Positions 16,836 through 26,774 of a stretch of DNA of 64,000 nt are shown here, in pieces (the stretch's first letter is position 1; the number at the start of each line of letters is the position of its first letter). The DNA is taken from the NCBI GenBank assembly GCA_009841145.1, contig VXMJ01000019.1, forward strand, positions 1 to 64,000, written 5' to 3'. Below the pieces are notes generated by a model. It was not told where the DNA came from and made no database searches. It saw only the letters and a list, made by a program, of their open reading frames with translations. Both the position numbers and the translations under genes were made by a program. The DNA is from Caldilineaceae bacterium SB0661_bin_34 (GTDB taxonomy: Bacteria > Chloroflexota > Anaerolineae > Caldilineales > Caldilineaceae).

Positions 16836-18937
16836 GGCGTCGACAAGGGAGTCATCTGCAGGTTGAGCCAGGAATCCACGAGGGCCTGCCATCCCGGCCC
16901 TACCAGCGTGGTGCAGTCCGGCTGCAGGATCAGGGCGGGACCGATGACCCGGTGCTCCGGTGCCAGGGAGGTGCGCGCGTACCAGGGGATCGGCGTGGCG
17001 GCTTCCGGGGAAAACCAGGCAAGGGTTGTCCCGGTCGGTTCCGGACTGGACGTCTCCGCGGGAGCGGCAGGAGCTTGGACAGGGGATGGTGGCGGCGGAC
17101 AGGTGGCCATGACGCGCAGGTTCACGATTTCCACCCCGTTCTGACGGTCGGTAAAGCCAAATCGTTTCTCGTGGGCCAGATGGAAGTTCTCCAGGGTTTG
17201 TTCGATTGTGTCCGGTGTGACCGGTGTCGGACATGGAACCTGCAGCTCGTGACTTTGGCCGCGGTAGCGCACATCGGCCGAGACCGCCACTGCAAAGTCG
17301 GTTTGCCCGTCCTCCTCCAATAATCGGCGAGCCTCCCCGGTCAGTTCCCGTACGGCCTGAGCCACGACGGTGGGGGCGTGCCTGGCTTCCTGGTCGGTCA
17401 TCAGCACCGAACGGGAGGCAATGCGGGTGGTTTCCGCCAGCAGCAGGCCTTGGGCACTGAGCACGCCCGGAGTTTCCGGTACCAAAATATGGCGCATGTC
17501 CAGGCCCTGTGCCAAGTCGCAGGCGTGCAGGGCTCCGGCACCCCCGAACGGCAACAGCGTGAATTCCGCCGGATTGTGTCCGGTCTCCACGGAGACCACA
17601 CGCAGTGCCCGTTCCATGGCTGCATTGGCAATGTCCACAATCGCCAAGGCGGTTTCCACTGTGCCGCGTCCGCCCAGCGCGGCACCCAGGCGCGCCACGG
17701 CCTTCTCCGCCAGTTCCGGCTTCAGCGATACGCCGTCGGCCCCGCCGAGTGGCCAGTCGGGCAGGAGCCGCCCCAGTACAAGATTCGCGTCGGTAACCGT
17801 GGCCTGGTGGCCGCCGCGGCCGTAACAGGCTGGACCGGGTTCGGCACCGGCGCTGCCGGGACCAACGCGCAGCGTTCCGGCACTGTCCACGCGAGCCAGG
17901 CTGCCGCCGCCCGCGCCGACCGTGTGGATGTCGATCAGCGGCACGCGGATGGGCAGGCCGCCGATGTCCGATTCGGTCGTGATCGGTGTTCCGCCTTGGC
18001 ACAGGGCGACATCCGTGCTGGTGCCTCCCATGTCCAGCGTCATGATGTGCGGCGTGGCGGTGGCCATGGCGATGCGGGCCGTGTCCAAGGCGCCGACCAC
18101 CCCTCCCGCCGGGCCGCTGACCAGCAGGTGCACCGGTAGTCGGCTGGCACCCCGCAGCCCGGTGGTGCCGCCGTTGGACTGCATCACGTCGAAGGAGCGG
18201 TGTGGCAGGCCCCGGGCCAGGCGGGACAGGTAGCGGCCCACCCCGGGTTGCAGCCAGGCATTGGTGGCCGTCGTTATCGTGCGTTCGAATTCACGGTACT
18301 CCGGCAGCACGTCAACACTGAGCGAGACGGGCGTGTTCGGCAGGCGTTCGGCCAGTCGACGGCCGACGGTCCGTTCATGTTCCGGGTACAGGAATGAAAA
18401 CAGGAACACAACGCAGACGGCTTCGACGTCCATGGCCTTGATCCGGTCGATGACCCGATCGACATCCTCCAGGTCAAGCGGGGTCTGGACTTCCCCCGCC
18501 GCCGTCACCCGTTCCCGAACCTCGAAGCGCAGTTCGTCGGGAATCAGCAGGGCCGGACGGCTCTGGGACAGGGCGTACAGGGAAGGCCGGTTCTGCCGGC
18601 CCAGCACCAGCAGGTCCCGGAAGCCGACGGTGGTGATCAGGGCGGTGCGGGCACCCTTGCGCTGCAGCACGGCATTGGTGGCGATCGTGGTGCCGTGTCG
18701 AATCCGCGGGGCCTGTTCCGCCTGTCGGCGGGCGGGATGTTGTGCCATCCAGGCGTCCACCCCCGTTCGGACGGTTACGCCGGGATCGGGCACCGATGTG
18801 GGATGCTTCAGGACTTCCAGGCCGGTACCCGTTTGGAAGACGAAATCGGTGAACGTGCCGCCTACGTCGACTCCGATCAGCACCGGGGCATCCGTTTCCG
18901 GGCCCGTCACCGGCGAAATGTGATGGTCCTGACCCAT
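16832..18937 (-). CDS. hyuA: Hydantoinase A / 5-oxoprolinase alpha-type subunit
   Basis: ATP-binding A subunit, 701 aa. The N-terminal ASKHA-type phosphate loop IGVDVGGTFTDFVF is at about residues 21-34. The central domain has LDMGGTSTDVALCQGG and IHTVGAGGGSLARVD, then GPGSAGAEPGPACYGRGG, all standard for the family. The C-terminal beta-rich part has HELQVPCP and HEKRFGF. The start overlaps the upstream SUOX-like gene by 31 nt, which suggests a tight operon; a start further in is possible but would cut into the phosphate loop region. Confidence 0.92.
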   Translation of the reverse strand: MGQDHHISPVTGPETDAPVLIGVDVGGTFTDFVFQTGTGLEVLKHPTSVPDPGVTVRTGVDAWMAQHPARRQAEQAPRIRHGTTIATNAVLQRKGARTALITTVGFRDLLVLGRQNRPSLYALSQSRPALLIPDELRFEVRERVTAAGEVQTPLDLEDVDRVIDRIKAMDVEAVCVVFLFSFLYPEHERTVGRRLAERLPNTPVSLSVDVLPEYREFERTITTATNAWLQPGVGRYLSRLARGLPHRSFDVMQSNGGTTGLRGASRLPVHLLVSGPAGGVVGALDTARIAMATATPHIMTLDMGGTSTDVALCQGGTPITTESDIGGLPIRVPLIDIHTVGAGGGSLARVDSAGTLRVGPGSAGAEPGPACYGRGGHQATVTDANLVLGRLLPDWPLGGADGVSLKPELAEKAVARLGAALGGRGTVETALAIVDIANAAMERALRVVSVETGHNPAEFTLLPFGGAGALHACDLAQGLDMRHILVPETPGVLSAQGLLLAETTRIASRSVLMTDQEARHAPTVVAQAVRELTGEARRLLEEDGQTDFAVAVSADVRYRGQSHELQVPCPTPVTPDTIEQTLENFHLAHEKRFGFTDRQNGVEIVNLRVMATCPPPPSPVQAPAAPAETSSPEPTGTTLAWFSPEAATPIPWYARTSLAPEHRVIGPALILQPDCTTLVGPGWQALVDSWLNLQMTPLSTP

Positions 18938-19398
18938 TTGACCTGCTTGAGGGCGTTTTCTTTTTCATACGGGACAATCAGCCGCACGAAGCCCTGGGGG
19001 CGCGTCAACGGTTCCCCGTCGCGTTCCAGGGCGAGCAGCACCGGTTTGTTGCCGGCGGCCGCCTCCACTTCCGCACGCTTCAACAACGCGCCGAACCCGT
19101 CGCCGGCCGCCACGCGCACACGCGTCCAGTCCCGGACGCCGCACAGCCGCGCCAGTTCCAGCAGGGCCGGCCCCCGGAACTCGAAGGGCCCGGACCGTCC
19201 GTGGCCCGTGCTGGTGATGTGGCACCCCGTTGCGGCAACCACAGGCAATGCCTGCAACTGTTCCGGGGTCAGGGTGATATCGGTCGCGTCGGCACCGGTC
19301 AGGGTTATCGAGGCATCTCCCGCCGGAGGGTCGGGATTGGGCTCGTGGCTGTGAATTTCCTCGTCGTGAGCGTGACTGCGATGGTTGTCGGGGGACAT
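18907..19398 (-). CDS. Small SUOX/molybdopterin-binding-fold protein
   Basis: 163 aa. An N-terminal His/Glu/Asp-rich segment (about 1-28) precedes a domain resembling the oxidoreductase molybdopterin-binding (sulfite-oxidase-like) fold: LTPEQLQALPVVAATGCHIT, FEFRGPALLELARLCGV, and a C-terminal GFVRLIVPYEKENALKQVKWV. It is shorter than real sulfite oxidases, and a single Cys (in ATGCH) is the only candidate Mo ligand, so cofactor binding is doubtful. It is the first gene of a probable operon with hyuA and hyuB. Its role there is unknown. Confidence 0.6.
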   Translation of the reverse strand: MSPDNHRSHAHDEEIHSHEPNPDPPAGDASITLTGADATDITLTPEQLQALPVVAATGCHITSTGHGRSGPFEFRGPALLELARLCGVRDWTRVRVAAGDGFGALLKRAEVEAAAGNKPVLLALERDGEPLTRPQGFVRLIVPYEKENALKQVKWVRTITFRR

Positions 19399-19507
19399 GG
19401 TTGGGCGGTGCGGATCGGCATTCGGATTTCACACTGGCCGGAGCGGGAGCCGGACGGTTGGATCATACCGGCATTCCCGGCCGGGATGGGACTTGGATCC
19501 AGGATGT

Positions 19508-19536
19508 TTGAGTGCCGGACCGGCATCGCCTATAAT
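19508..19536 (+). promoter_or_regulatory. Promoter of the ABC ATPase gene
   Basis: TTGAGT (19508-19513), a 17-nt spacer and a perfect TATAAT (19531-19536). Transcription would start near 19543, giving a leader of about 146 nt before the GTG at 19689. I see no clear riboswitch in this leader. Confidence 0.75.
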
Positions 19537-19688
19537 GCCTGCGAATCGCCTGATTCAATCAAAAACGCCCTGTTGAGCCGGACGGTTTCGGCTTTGCCCT
19601 TGCGCCTGCTTCCTGGGTTGCTCGTTGCAGCCGCAAGACCGAAGAGTTCTGCCGGTTCATCCGGGTTCGTCACACAAGGAGCAATGCT

Positions 19689-20795
<1,107 letters not shown>

Positions 20796-20816
20796 ACAGG
20801 CCAACCACAAAAGGAC

Positions 20817-20850
20817 AGGCCGGGCTGTACAGCCCGGCCTTCTTGCTTTA
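20817..20850 (+). terminator. Rho-independent terminator after the ABC ATPase gene
   Basis: A perfect 10-bp stem (AGGCCGGGCT/AGCCCGGCCT) with a GTAC loop is followed by a T-rich TCTTGCTTT tail, 22 nt after the stop codon. Confidence 0.85.
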
Positions 20851-20940
20851 GGGGCTTCAGGCGTTCGGGACCGGGTACTGATTCCCAACGGTCCGGTTCG
20901 ATGTCGGAATCGCGGTCGGCTGTCGCGGCTGCCGCGGACC

Positions 20941-20946
20941 TATACT
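20941..20946 (+). promoter_or_regulatory. Possible -10 element of apgM
   Basis: TATACT lies 62 nt upstream of the apgM ATG. No good -35 is visible at the right distance, so this is a weak call. Confidence 0.35.
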
Positions 20947-21007
20947 GCCTCGCGGGTTCGTGCTGGGCAGGGAGTGGCAACCGCCGGTTGCTGCACTGTC
21001 CATCGGC

Positions 21008-22264
21008 ATGGCGCGTTTTTGTTCAGTCAAGGGATCCCATACGGTGGATGCACGCAATCTCTATGCCGCCCTGGCCCAGCCGGGCGGTCGCATCGTGTTG
21101 CTGGTCATGGACGGTCTGGGAGGTCTGCCTTCCCCAGACCATGGCGGGACCGAACTCGAATGTGCCGCGACGCCGAACATGGACCGGCTGGCCGCGGAGG
21201 GCATGACGGGCTTGAGCATTCCCGTCAGGGTTGGGGTCGAACCGGGCAGCGGACCAGCGCACCTGGCACTTTTCGGCGTGGACCCGGTGGAGCATGAGAT
21301 TGGCCGCGGCGTGTTGGAGGCGCTGGGGATCGACTTTCCCCTGAGCCCCCAGGATGTGGCGGCCCGGGGCAACTTCGCCACCGCGGCGCCCGACGGCACG
21401 ATTCTCGATCGCAGGGCCGGTCGTATCCCGACGTCCGAGTGCGAACGGTGTGTCGCGTTGTTGCAGGAGGCAACGCGGGATTGTTTGCCGGGCATTGAGG
21501 TGTTCGTGCGGCCGGTCAAAGATTACCGCTTCGTGTTGGTTCTACGCGGCCAGGGTCTGGGCGGCGAACTGACGGAGACCGATCCGGGCGTTGTCGGAAA
21601 GCCGCCGTTGCCAGTCGTCGATGCCAGTGGAGCGGACGCCGGACAATACACTGCGGATCTGTTTAATCGCTGGCTGGCCGTGGCCCGGGACGCATTGCGC
21701 GGCGAGCCGGCCGCCAACAGTCTCAATTTGCGGGGCCTGGCCAAGGATCCAGGCGTTCCGTCGCTGGCGGAGTCCTGGGGCTTGGAGGCAGGCGCGGTCG
21801 CGGTCTACCCCATGTATCGCGGGGTAGCGCGCCTGGTCGGCATGGAGCCCATCGAATTCGAAGGCGAAGAACCGGCCGACGAAATCAGGGCCGTGGCCGA
21901 TCACTGGGGCCGTAAGGAATTCTTCTTCGTACATGTCAAGAAGACGGACAGCTATGGCGAGGACGGCAACTTCGACGGCAAGGTAGCCGTGATTGAAGCC
22001 GTGGACGCCGCCATTCCGGACCTGATGGCGCTGGAACCCGATGCCGTGGCCGTCACGGGTGATCACAGCACTCCGGCGGTCCTGCGCAGCCACAGCTGGC
22101 ATCCGGTGCCCGCCCTGCTGTGGGCCCGGAACGTCCGGCCCGATTCGGTGCGGACGTTTGGCGAACAGGGGTGCGCGGCGGGAAGCATGGGCCTGTTCCC
22201 GGCCACGGACCTGCTTCCGCAATTGATGGCGCATGCCGGCCGCCTGAAACGATTCGGTGCCTGA
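21008..22264 (+). CDS. apgM: Cofactor-independent phosphoglycerate mutase, archaeal type
   Basis: Interconverts 3- and 2-phosphoglycerate in glycolysis/gluconeogenesis; 418 aa. It belongs to the alkaline-phosphatase superfamily ApgM branch, not the longer GpmI branch. N-terminal metal and nucleophile region VLLVMDGLGGLP; TPNMDRLAAEGMTGL; GVEPGSGPAHLALFGVDP; C-terminal metal ligands in FFFVHVKKTDSYGEDG and AVTGDHSTPAVLRSHSWHPVP. The ATG at 21008 is chosen over the upstream open frame because family similarity begins just after it. The 3' end lies 25 nt before the sirtuin ATG. Confidence 0.92.
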   Translation: MARFCSVKGSHTVDARNLYAALAQPGGRIVLLVMDGLGGLPSPDHGGTELECAATPNMDRLAAEGMTGLSIPVRVGVEPGSGPAHLALFGVDPVEHEIGRGVLEALGIDFPLSPQDVAARGNFATAAPDGTILDRRAGRIPTSECERCVALLQEATRDCLPGIEVFVRPVKDYRFVLVLRGQGLGGELTETDPGVVGKPPLPVVDASGADAGQYTADLFNRWLAVARDALRGEPAANSLNLRGLAKDPGVPSLAESWGLEAGAVAVYPMYRGVARLVGMEPIEFEGEEPADEIRAVADHWGRKEFFFVHVKKTDSYGEDGNFDGKVAVIEAVDAAIPDLMALEPDAVAVTGDHSTPAVLRSHSWHPVPALLWARNVRPDSVRTFGEQGCAAGSMGLFPATDLLPQLMAHAGRLKRFGA

Positions 22265-22289
22265 CAGCGGCAACGGGCACTCCGGGTTC

Positions 22290-23057
22290 ATGCGTGCGAC
22301 CGGGCCGGAAGGTCCATTGGCGGCCATTGCCCGACGACTGGCGCGCGCCGAGGCATCCGTTTGTCTGACAGGTGCCGGAGTCAGCGCGGAATCGGGCATT
22401 CCCACATTCAGGGATGCGGCGACGGGATTGTGGTCCCGCTTTGACCCCGAACAACTGGCCTCGGTCGACGGGTTTCGGAACAACCCGAACCTGGTCTGGC
22501 GCTGGTACCGCGAACGGGTTCAGGCAGTGCAGGATGCCCGTCCCAACCCGGGCCATATAGCCTTGGCACGTCTGGCGCGGTCTCTGGAAGGATTCACGAC
22601 CGTCACGCAAAACGTGGACGATCTTCACGAGCGCGCCGGATCGGCAGATGTTGTTCATCTACACGGACGGCTGACGGCCTATCGCTGCCTCGAGTGCGGA
22701 ACGCCGGTCCAATTGGACTTGGCGCAGCGGCTGGCGGCCGAACCTCCGGTGTGCGCGGCCTGTGCAGGGTTGATCAGGCCGGGGGTGGTCTGGTTCGGCG
22801 AACTGCTGGACGCGAATCTCTGGGAACAGGCCTATGCGGCCTGCCAACAGGCCGATGTCATGCTGGTGGTCGGAACCAGCGGTCTGGTCTGGCCGGCGGC
22901 GGAGTTGCCGTTGCTGGCCCGCCGAGCCGGGGCGCACGTCGTGGAAGTCAATCCGGAGGACACCGAGTTGACCGGTTGGGCCGATACGTGTGTACGTGGA
23001 CGTTCGGGAGAGATCCTCCCTCTGCTGGCCGACCAGGTTGAGCGGATCGTGTCCTGA
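22290..23057 (+). CDS. cobB: NAD-dependent protein deacylase, sirtuin class III type
   Basis: Removes acyl groups from protein lysines using NAD+, 255 aa. Motifs: GAGVSAESGIPTFRD (NAD loop), TQNVDDLHERAG, catalytic His in VVHLHGRL, zinc Cys pairs CLEC and CAAC, VVGTSGLVWPAAELP, and EVNPEDTELT. A Tyr-x-x-Arg pair in WRWYRERV (about residue 70) matches the residues that bind succinyl/malonyl groups in CobB and SIRT5, so desuccinylase activity is plausible. A GTG at 22257 would overlap apgM by 8 nt and is an alternative start. Probably co-transcribed with apgM. Confidence 0.9.
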   Translation: MRATGPEGPLAAIARRLARAEASVCLTGAGVSAESGIPTFRDAATGLWSRFDPEQLASVDGFRNNPNLVWRWYRERVQAVQDARPNPGHIALARLARSLEGFTTVTQNVDDLHERAGSADVVHLHGRLTAYRCLECGTPVQLDLAQRLAAEPPVCAACAGLIRPGVVWFGELLDANLWEQAYAACQQADVMLVVGTSGLVWPAAELPLLARRAGAHVVEVNPEDTELTGWADTCVRGRSGEILPLLADQVERIVS

Positions 23058-23093
23058 GACGCAATGTGTCCAAGGCGGTGTCGACCCGGCCCC

Positions 23094-23099
23094 TATAAT
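23094..23099 (+). promoter_or_regulatory. -10 element of selC
   Basis: A perfect TATAAT ends 6 nt before the first base of the tRNA. The expected +1 therefore falls on the first nucleotide of the mature tRNA (23106). The region 17 nt upstream (CAAGGC) is a poor -35. Confidence 0.6.
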
Positions 23100-23105
23100 G
23101 TCGGT

Positions 23106-23201
23106 GGGTTGGCATGTGTCCCGGTGGGCACCCTGGTCTTCAACACCAGTGGCAGGCAGTGCTGAGCTGGCTGCGGTGGGTTCGACTCCCATGCCAACTC
23201 G
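23106..23201 (+). tRNA. selC: Selenocysteine tRNA (anticodon UCA)
   Basis: Folded by hand. An 8-bp acceptor stem (GGGTTGGC/GCCAACTC, one G-U), a 6-bp D stem (GTGTCC/GGGCAC) with a 4-nt CGGT loop, and a 5-bp anticodon stem (CTGGT/ACCAG) with loop CTTCAAC and anticodon TCA at 23140-23142. The long variable arm has an 8-bp stem with one mismatch. A 5-bp T stem carries loop TTCGACT. The 8+5 acceptor/T architecture, long D stem and UCA anticodon are diagnostic of bacterial tRNA-Sec. The discriminator is G at 23201; CCA is not encoded. selA, selB and selD are not in the window, and no selenoprotein is recognised here. Confidence 0.93.
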
Positions 23202-23249
23202 TGGTTTGACGAACATGCCGCGACACTGGCATCGACGATTACCCGTTTG

Positions 23250-23762
23250 CTACCTGTGCCAGCCGGGCTGCCAGCGCGTCAGTCGTGTTCCGCCTGCCAA
23301 CCGCAGGGGATGCCGCGGTTGGCCAAGAGTTGTTTGGCCCAGCGACAGCCAACCATCCGTGGGGTCGGCCAGGGTTTCAATCCAGTGACGTTCCAGGAAC
23401 GGCGCTGCCACATTGCCCCAGGCCGCGACGACCGGTCCCTTCATCGACAGCGCCGCCTGCACAAACTCTTGGTTGATGGGATCGTTGAAATGGCCTCCCC
23501 GACAACGAAGCCATGTCGCGAGTTCCCTTGAGTCCGGTTCGATTCGGCTGAACAGGTTGACGATCCGACAGCCACCGTAACCGTGGTGTTGCGAGAAACC
23601 AACGACGCGGCGGATGGTTTGATCGTGTCTCACGGCATTGGCTCGGGAAGGATTCAGCATCAACCAGGTGAGTGCAGGCCGACACACATCCCAAACCCGC
23701 GTCAGGCGGTACCGGCGCGATCGATTGGCATTGAAGGTTGCAGTGCCGTGAACGAATTTCAT
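23250..23762 (-). CDS. DUF1643-family protein
   Basis: 170 aa, function unknown. The family pattern is clear: LTWLMLNPSRANAVRHDQTIRRVVGFSQ, then YGGCRIVNLFSRIEPDSREL, then NDPINQEFV and VVAAWGNVA. DUF1643 proteins are small, probably cytosolic, and scattered by horizontal transfer. It lies convergent to selC, only 48 nt downstream of it, so selC transcription may read into its 3' end. Confidence 0.85.
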   Translation of the reverse strand: MKFVHGTATFNANRSRRYRLTRVWDVCRPALTWLMLNPSRANAVRHDQTIRRVVGFSQHHGYGGCRIVNLFSRIEPDSRELATWLRCRGGHFNDPINQEFVQAALSMKGPVVAAWGNVAAPFLERHWIETLADPTDGWLSLGQTTLGQPRHPLRLAGGTRLTRWQPGWHR

Positions 23763-23958
23763 GTGCTCCCTTGCCTGCTGCCAGAGATGCCGACCCGGAA
23801 CCTCGCCTACAATGGGCCAATGCCGATAGACCGGGGCCCGGGCCGTCGGCCCCGCCGTGCTTCTGCCACCAAGCGGTCACCACTTCTGTAGGGATGGACT
23901 ACCGGTGTCGGTCCGGCAGACTCCTCGCAGCTCGTCAAGTTTATGGAACTTCCGAACC

Positions 23959-25128
23959 ATGCCCCGGCTGTTGGCGCCTGAATTCACGGTGGTTGCCGAA
24001 TCGCCCGATCACCGCCGCCATTTCACCGGCTCTCCCTGTCTCATCGCGGACGGTTCGGAACGCCTGCTGTGCAGTTGGGAGTGGTTCCAGCCATCTCCGT
24101 TCACCGAGACCATCCCCAATCAATTGCACATTGCGGCGAGCGAGGACGACGGCCGAACGTGGCGTGTGCTGTCCCGGCAGGACATGACCTGGCCCTCCCT
24201 GTTCAAGGTGGAGGACGCCGTCTACTTGCTGGGCAGCCGCCGAATGACCCGGGAAATCGTCATCCAGCGGTCACTTGATGGCGGAGCTTCCTGGACACCG
24301 GAATCCGTCTTGTTCGAAGGCCGCTACCACGGTGCTCCGACCAACATCCTGTTTCACAACGGACACATATACCGGGCCTACGAAACCTGTCCTCTGGATC
24401 AACCCGGCGGCCGGGGCCGCAGCGATTGGCATTCGCTGGTGGTGGCTGGGAACCCCAGCGGGGATCTCCTGTCGCCCGACAGTTGGCGCATGTCCAATCA
24501 TCTGCCGTTTCCCGGCGTACCCGATGTCCTGCACGGGCGGCGCCGGGAACCCGACTACCCCAGGCGGGTCATGGAAGACTGCTGGATTGAGGGCAACATC
24601 GTGTGCGTCGACGGCGAACTCCGCAACATCCTGCGAACCTGCATTGATGGCTACTCGACCGGCAGCATCGCCGCCGTTAATCGGGTGCACGACACGGACA
24701 CTGGTCTTGTCTGCGAGTTCATGCAGTACTCGGCCATGCCAGGTGCCCAGTGCAAGTTGCAGATTGTGCACGACCTACCCAGCAACCTGTTCTGGACCGC
24801 AGCCAACCTGCAAACTCGTTCGTGGCACGACTGGAATACGTTCCAGGTGTGTACACAGGCCGGCCCGCCTGGCAACGAGCGTCGCATTCTGGTGTTGCTG
24901 TACAGCCTGGACGCCGTTAACTGGCTGCAGGCCGGGGTGGTGGCCATGAGTCGCAGACCGCTGGAGGCGTTCAGCTATGCCTCCATCCTTCCGCACGGGT
25001 TGGATCTGCTGATTCTGTCGCGCACATCCCTGGGCGGCATCAATCAGCACGACACCAATCTGGTGACTCTGCACCGGGTGCCGCGTTTTCGAGAGCTGGC
25101 GCTGGACCTCACCTTGGACCTTACCTAA
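23959..25128 (+). CDS. Sialidase/BNR-fold protein
   Basis: 389 aa with the six-bladed sialidase-like fold suggested by repeated S-x-D-x-G-x-T-W Asp-box-like motifs: ASEDDGRTWRVLS (about 55-67) and SLDGGASWTPE (about 105-115). No secretion signal is visible, so it probably acts in the cytosol or is an exo-glycosidase-like or binding protein. The ATG at 23959 is preferred; the frame is open back to a GTG at 23857. A TACAAT at 23808-23813 could be a -10 element. The stop is 27 nt before the ThDP-enzyme start, suggesting one transcript with the next two genes. Confidence 0.75.
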   Translation: MPRLLAPEFTVVAESPDHRRHFTGSPCLIADGSERLLCSWEWFQPSPFTETIPNQLHIAASEDDGRTWRVLSRQDMTWPSLFKVEDAVYLLGSRRMTREIVIQRSLDGGASWTPESVLFEGRYHGAPTNILFHNGHIYRAYETCPLDQPGGRGRSDWHSLVVAGNPSGDLLSPDSWRMSNHLPFPGVPDVLHGRRREPDYPRRVMEDCWIEGNIVCVDGELRNILRTCIDGYSTGSIAAVNRVHDTDTGLVCEFMQYSAMPGAQCKLQIVHDLPSNLFWTAANLQTRSWHDWNTFQVCTQAGPPGNERRILVLLYSLDAVNWLQAGVVAMSRRPLEAFSYASILPHGLDLLILSRTSLGGINQHDTNLVTLHRVPRFRELALDLTLDLT

Positions 25129-25155
25129 ACTCCAATTGCCACAAGGAACGAAGAC

Positions 25156-26736
25156 ATGCCCAGACTCAACGGTGGACAAGCCCTTGTTCAGTCCCTGGCG
25201 GCTCTGGGGGCCGACATGGTCTTCGGCGTGCCCGGCTGGGGCCAGTACGAAGCCGTGGATGCCCTTTGGCAGCACCCCACGGTCCGGTACGTATCGGTGC
25301 GGAATGAATTGGACTCCACCTTCCTGGCGGATGCCTACGCCCAGGTATCAAACAAGCCGGCTGTGGCCCTGGTGGTTCCGGGACCCGGCCTGCTGTATGC
25401 CGGCGCCGGCCTGGCCTCGGCCTTTGCCAATTCATCGCCGGTTCTGGTGGTGACCAGCGCCAACACCAATCCTGTGTTGAACCACCGGCAACTGGAGTTG
25501 ACCACGTTGCGCACCATGACCAAGTGGACGGGCATGGCCCAGGCTGTGGCCGACATTCCCGACTTGGTCGCGGAAGCTTGGTGCCAATTGTCGACCGGAC
25601 GGCCGCGCCCGGTCGGGCTTGTGGTGCCCCACGAAGTCCTGGCTGCCAGCGACGAGGTGGCGTTGCCGGCCTCCCTGCCGGAAGCGGCCCGGCCCGTCGC
25701 CAACGGGGTTGACACTGCTGCTGCACGCATTGTGGAGGCCCGCCGCCCCCTGCTTTGGGGCGGTTCCGGAGTCCGCTGGTCGGGTGCCGAGGACACTCTG
25801 CGGGCCTTTGCCCAACGGCTGTGCATTCCGGTCACCACCACCCGTCGCGGCAAGGGCTTGGTGGACGAGGCGGGTCCGCTGGGTCTGGGGTACCCGGAGA
25901 TGCGCTATGGTCCCGTGAAGGAGTGGATCAACCAGCGGGATCTGGTGATTGCAGTCGGGGTTGGCCAGGACCTGAGCCATCTTTCGGTTCCGGTCGTGCA
26001 GATCGACATCGATGCTCTGCAGCCGGAACGATCCGCTGCCAACACCCTTTTTCTGCACGGGGATGCCAAGGCTACCCTGGAAGCCCTGGATGCGCGAACA
26101 TCCGGATTCGCGGACCGCTCCAATGCCGCGACAGCACGCGATCTCGAGACGATCAGCCATCTGAAGACGGAACGATTCGCGCCGGATCGTCAGTTGGAAC
26201 CGCAGCACTCGCTGATGCAGGCGATCCGCCGCGGGGCGCCCAAGGAGGCGGTCATCATCCAAGGCATGACCCAGATGGGATATTACAGCCGCAACTACCT
26301 GTCGGTGCCGGCAGAGGGGCGGTATCTGACTTCCTCAACCCAGATCACACTGGGTGCCGCCTACCTGTACTCCTTGGGTGCCAAGCTGGCCGCGCCGGAT
26401 CGGCCGGTGGTGGCCGTATCCGGGGACGGAGGCTTTCTATACGGTGCCCATGCCATGGCCACTGCGGTGCAGGAAGGCATTCACTCGGTGGGCCTGGTGT
26501 TCAACGACAATGCCTACGGCAACGTCCTGCGCGCCCAGCGGGAGGAGTTTGACGAGAGAGTGATTGGCACCCGCCTGCACAACCCGGACTTCCCGGCCAT
26601 GGCCCGGACCTTCGGTGCCCGGGGCCTGCGCGCTGAATCACCGGAACAACTGGAGCAGCTGCTGCGGGAGGCGGTTCAAACGGAAGCCCACACGGTGATC
26701 GAGGTTCCGGTCGGTGAAATGGAACGGGCCTACTGA
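25156..26736 (+). CDS. Thiamine-diphosphate-dependent enzyme (acetolactate-synthase-like)
   Basis: Decarboxylase or carboligase of the POX/AHAS family, 526 aa, probably a cytosolic homo-oligomer. The N-terminal pyrimidine domain carries the catalytic Glu (Glu51 in SVRNELDSTFLADAY). The central domain includes RPLLWGGSGVRWSGAE. The C-terminal PP domain has the ThDP motif GDGGFLYGAHAMATAVQEGI running to NDNAYGN (about residues 422-453). AAGGA lies 10 nt before the ATG. It is shorter than anabolic IlvB, with no regulatory partner gene nearby, so a catabolic role is more likely. Substrate unknown. Confidence 0.88.
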   Translation: MPRLNGGQALVQSLAALGADMVFGVPGWGQYEAVDALWQHPTVRYVSVRNELDSTFLADAYAQVSNKPAVALVVPGPGLLYAGAGLASAFANSSPVLVVTSANTNPVLNHRQLELTTLRTMTKWTGMAQAVADIPDLVAEAWCQLSTGRPRPVGLVVPHEVLAASDEVALPASLPEAARPVANGVDTAAARIVEARRPLLWGGSGVRWSGAEDTLRAFAQRLCIPVTTTRRGKGLVDEAGPLGLGYPEMRYGPVKEWINQRDLVIAVGVGQDLSHLSVPVVQIDIDALQPERSAANTLFLHGDAKATLEALDARTSGFADRSNAATARDLETISHLKTERFAPDRQLEPQHSLMQAIRRGAPKEAVIIQGMTQMGYYSRNYLSVPAEGRYLTSSTQITLGAAYLYSLGAKLAAPDRPVVAVSGDGGFLYGAHAMATAVQEGIHSVGLVFNDNAYGNVLRAQREEFDERVIGTRLHNPDFPAMARTFGARGLRAESPEQLEQLLREAVQTEAHTVIEVPVGEMERAY

Positions 26737-26774
26737 CCAATCCCAGTTGCCCCATTGTCTTCGGAGTGAATTTC

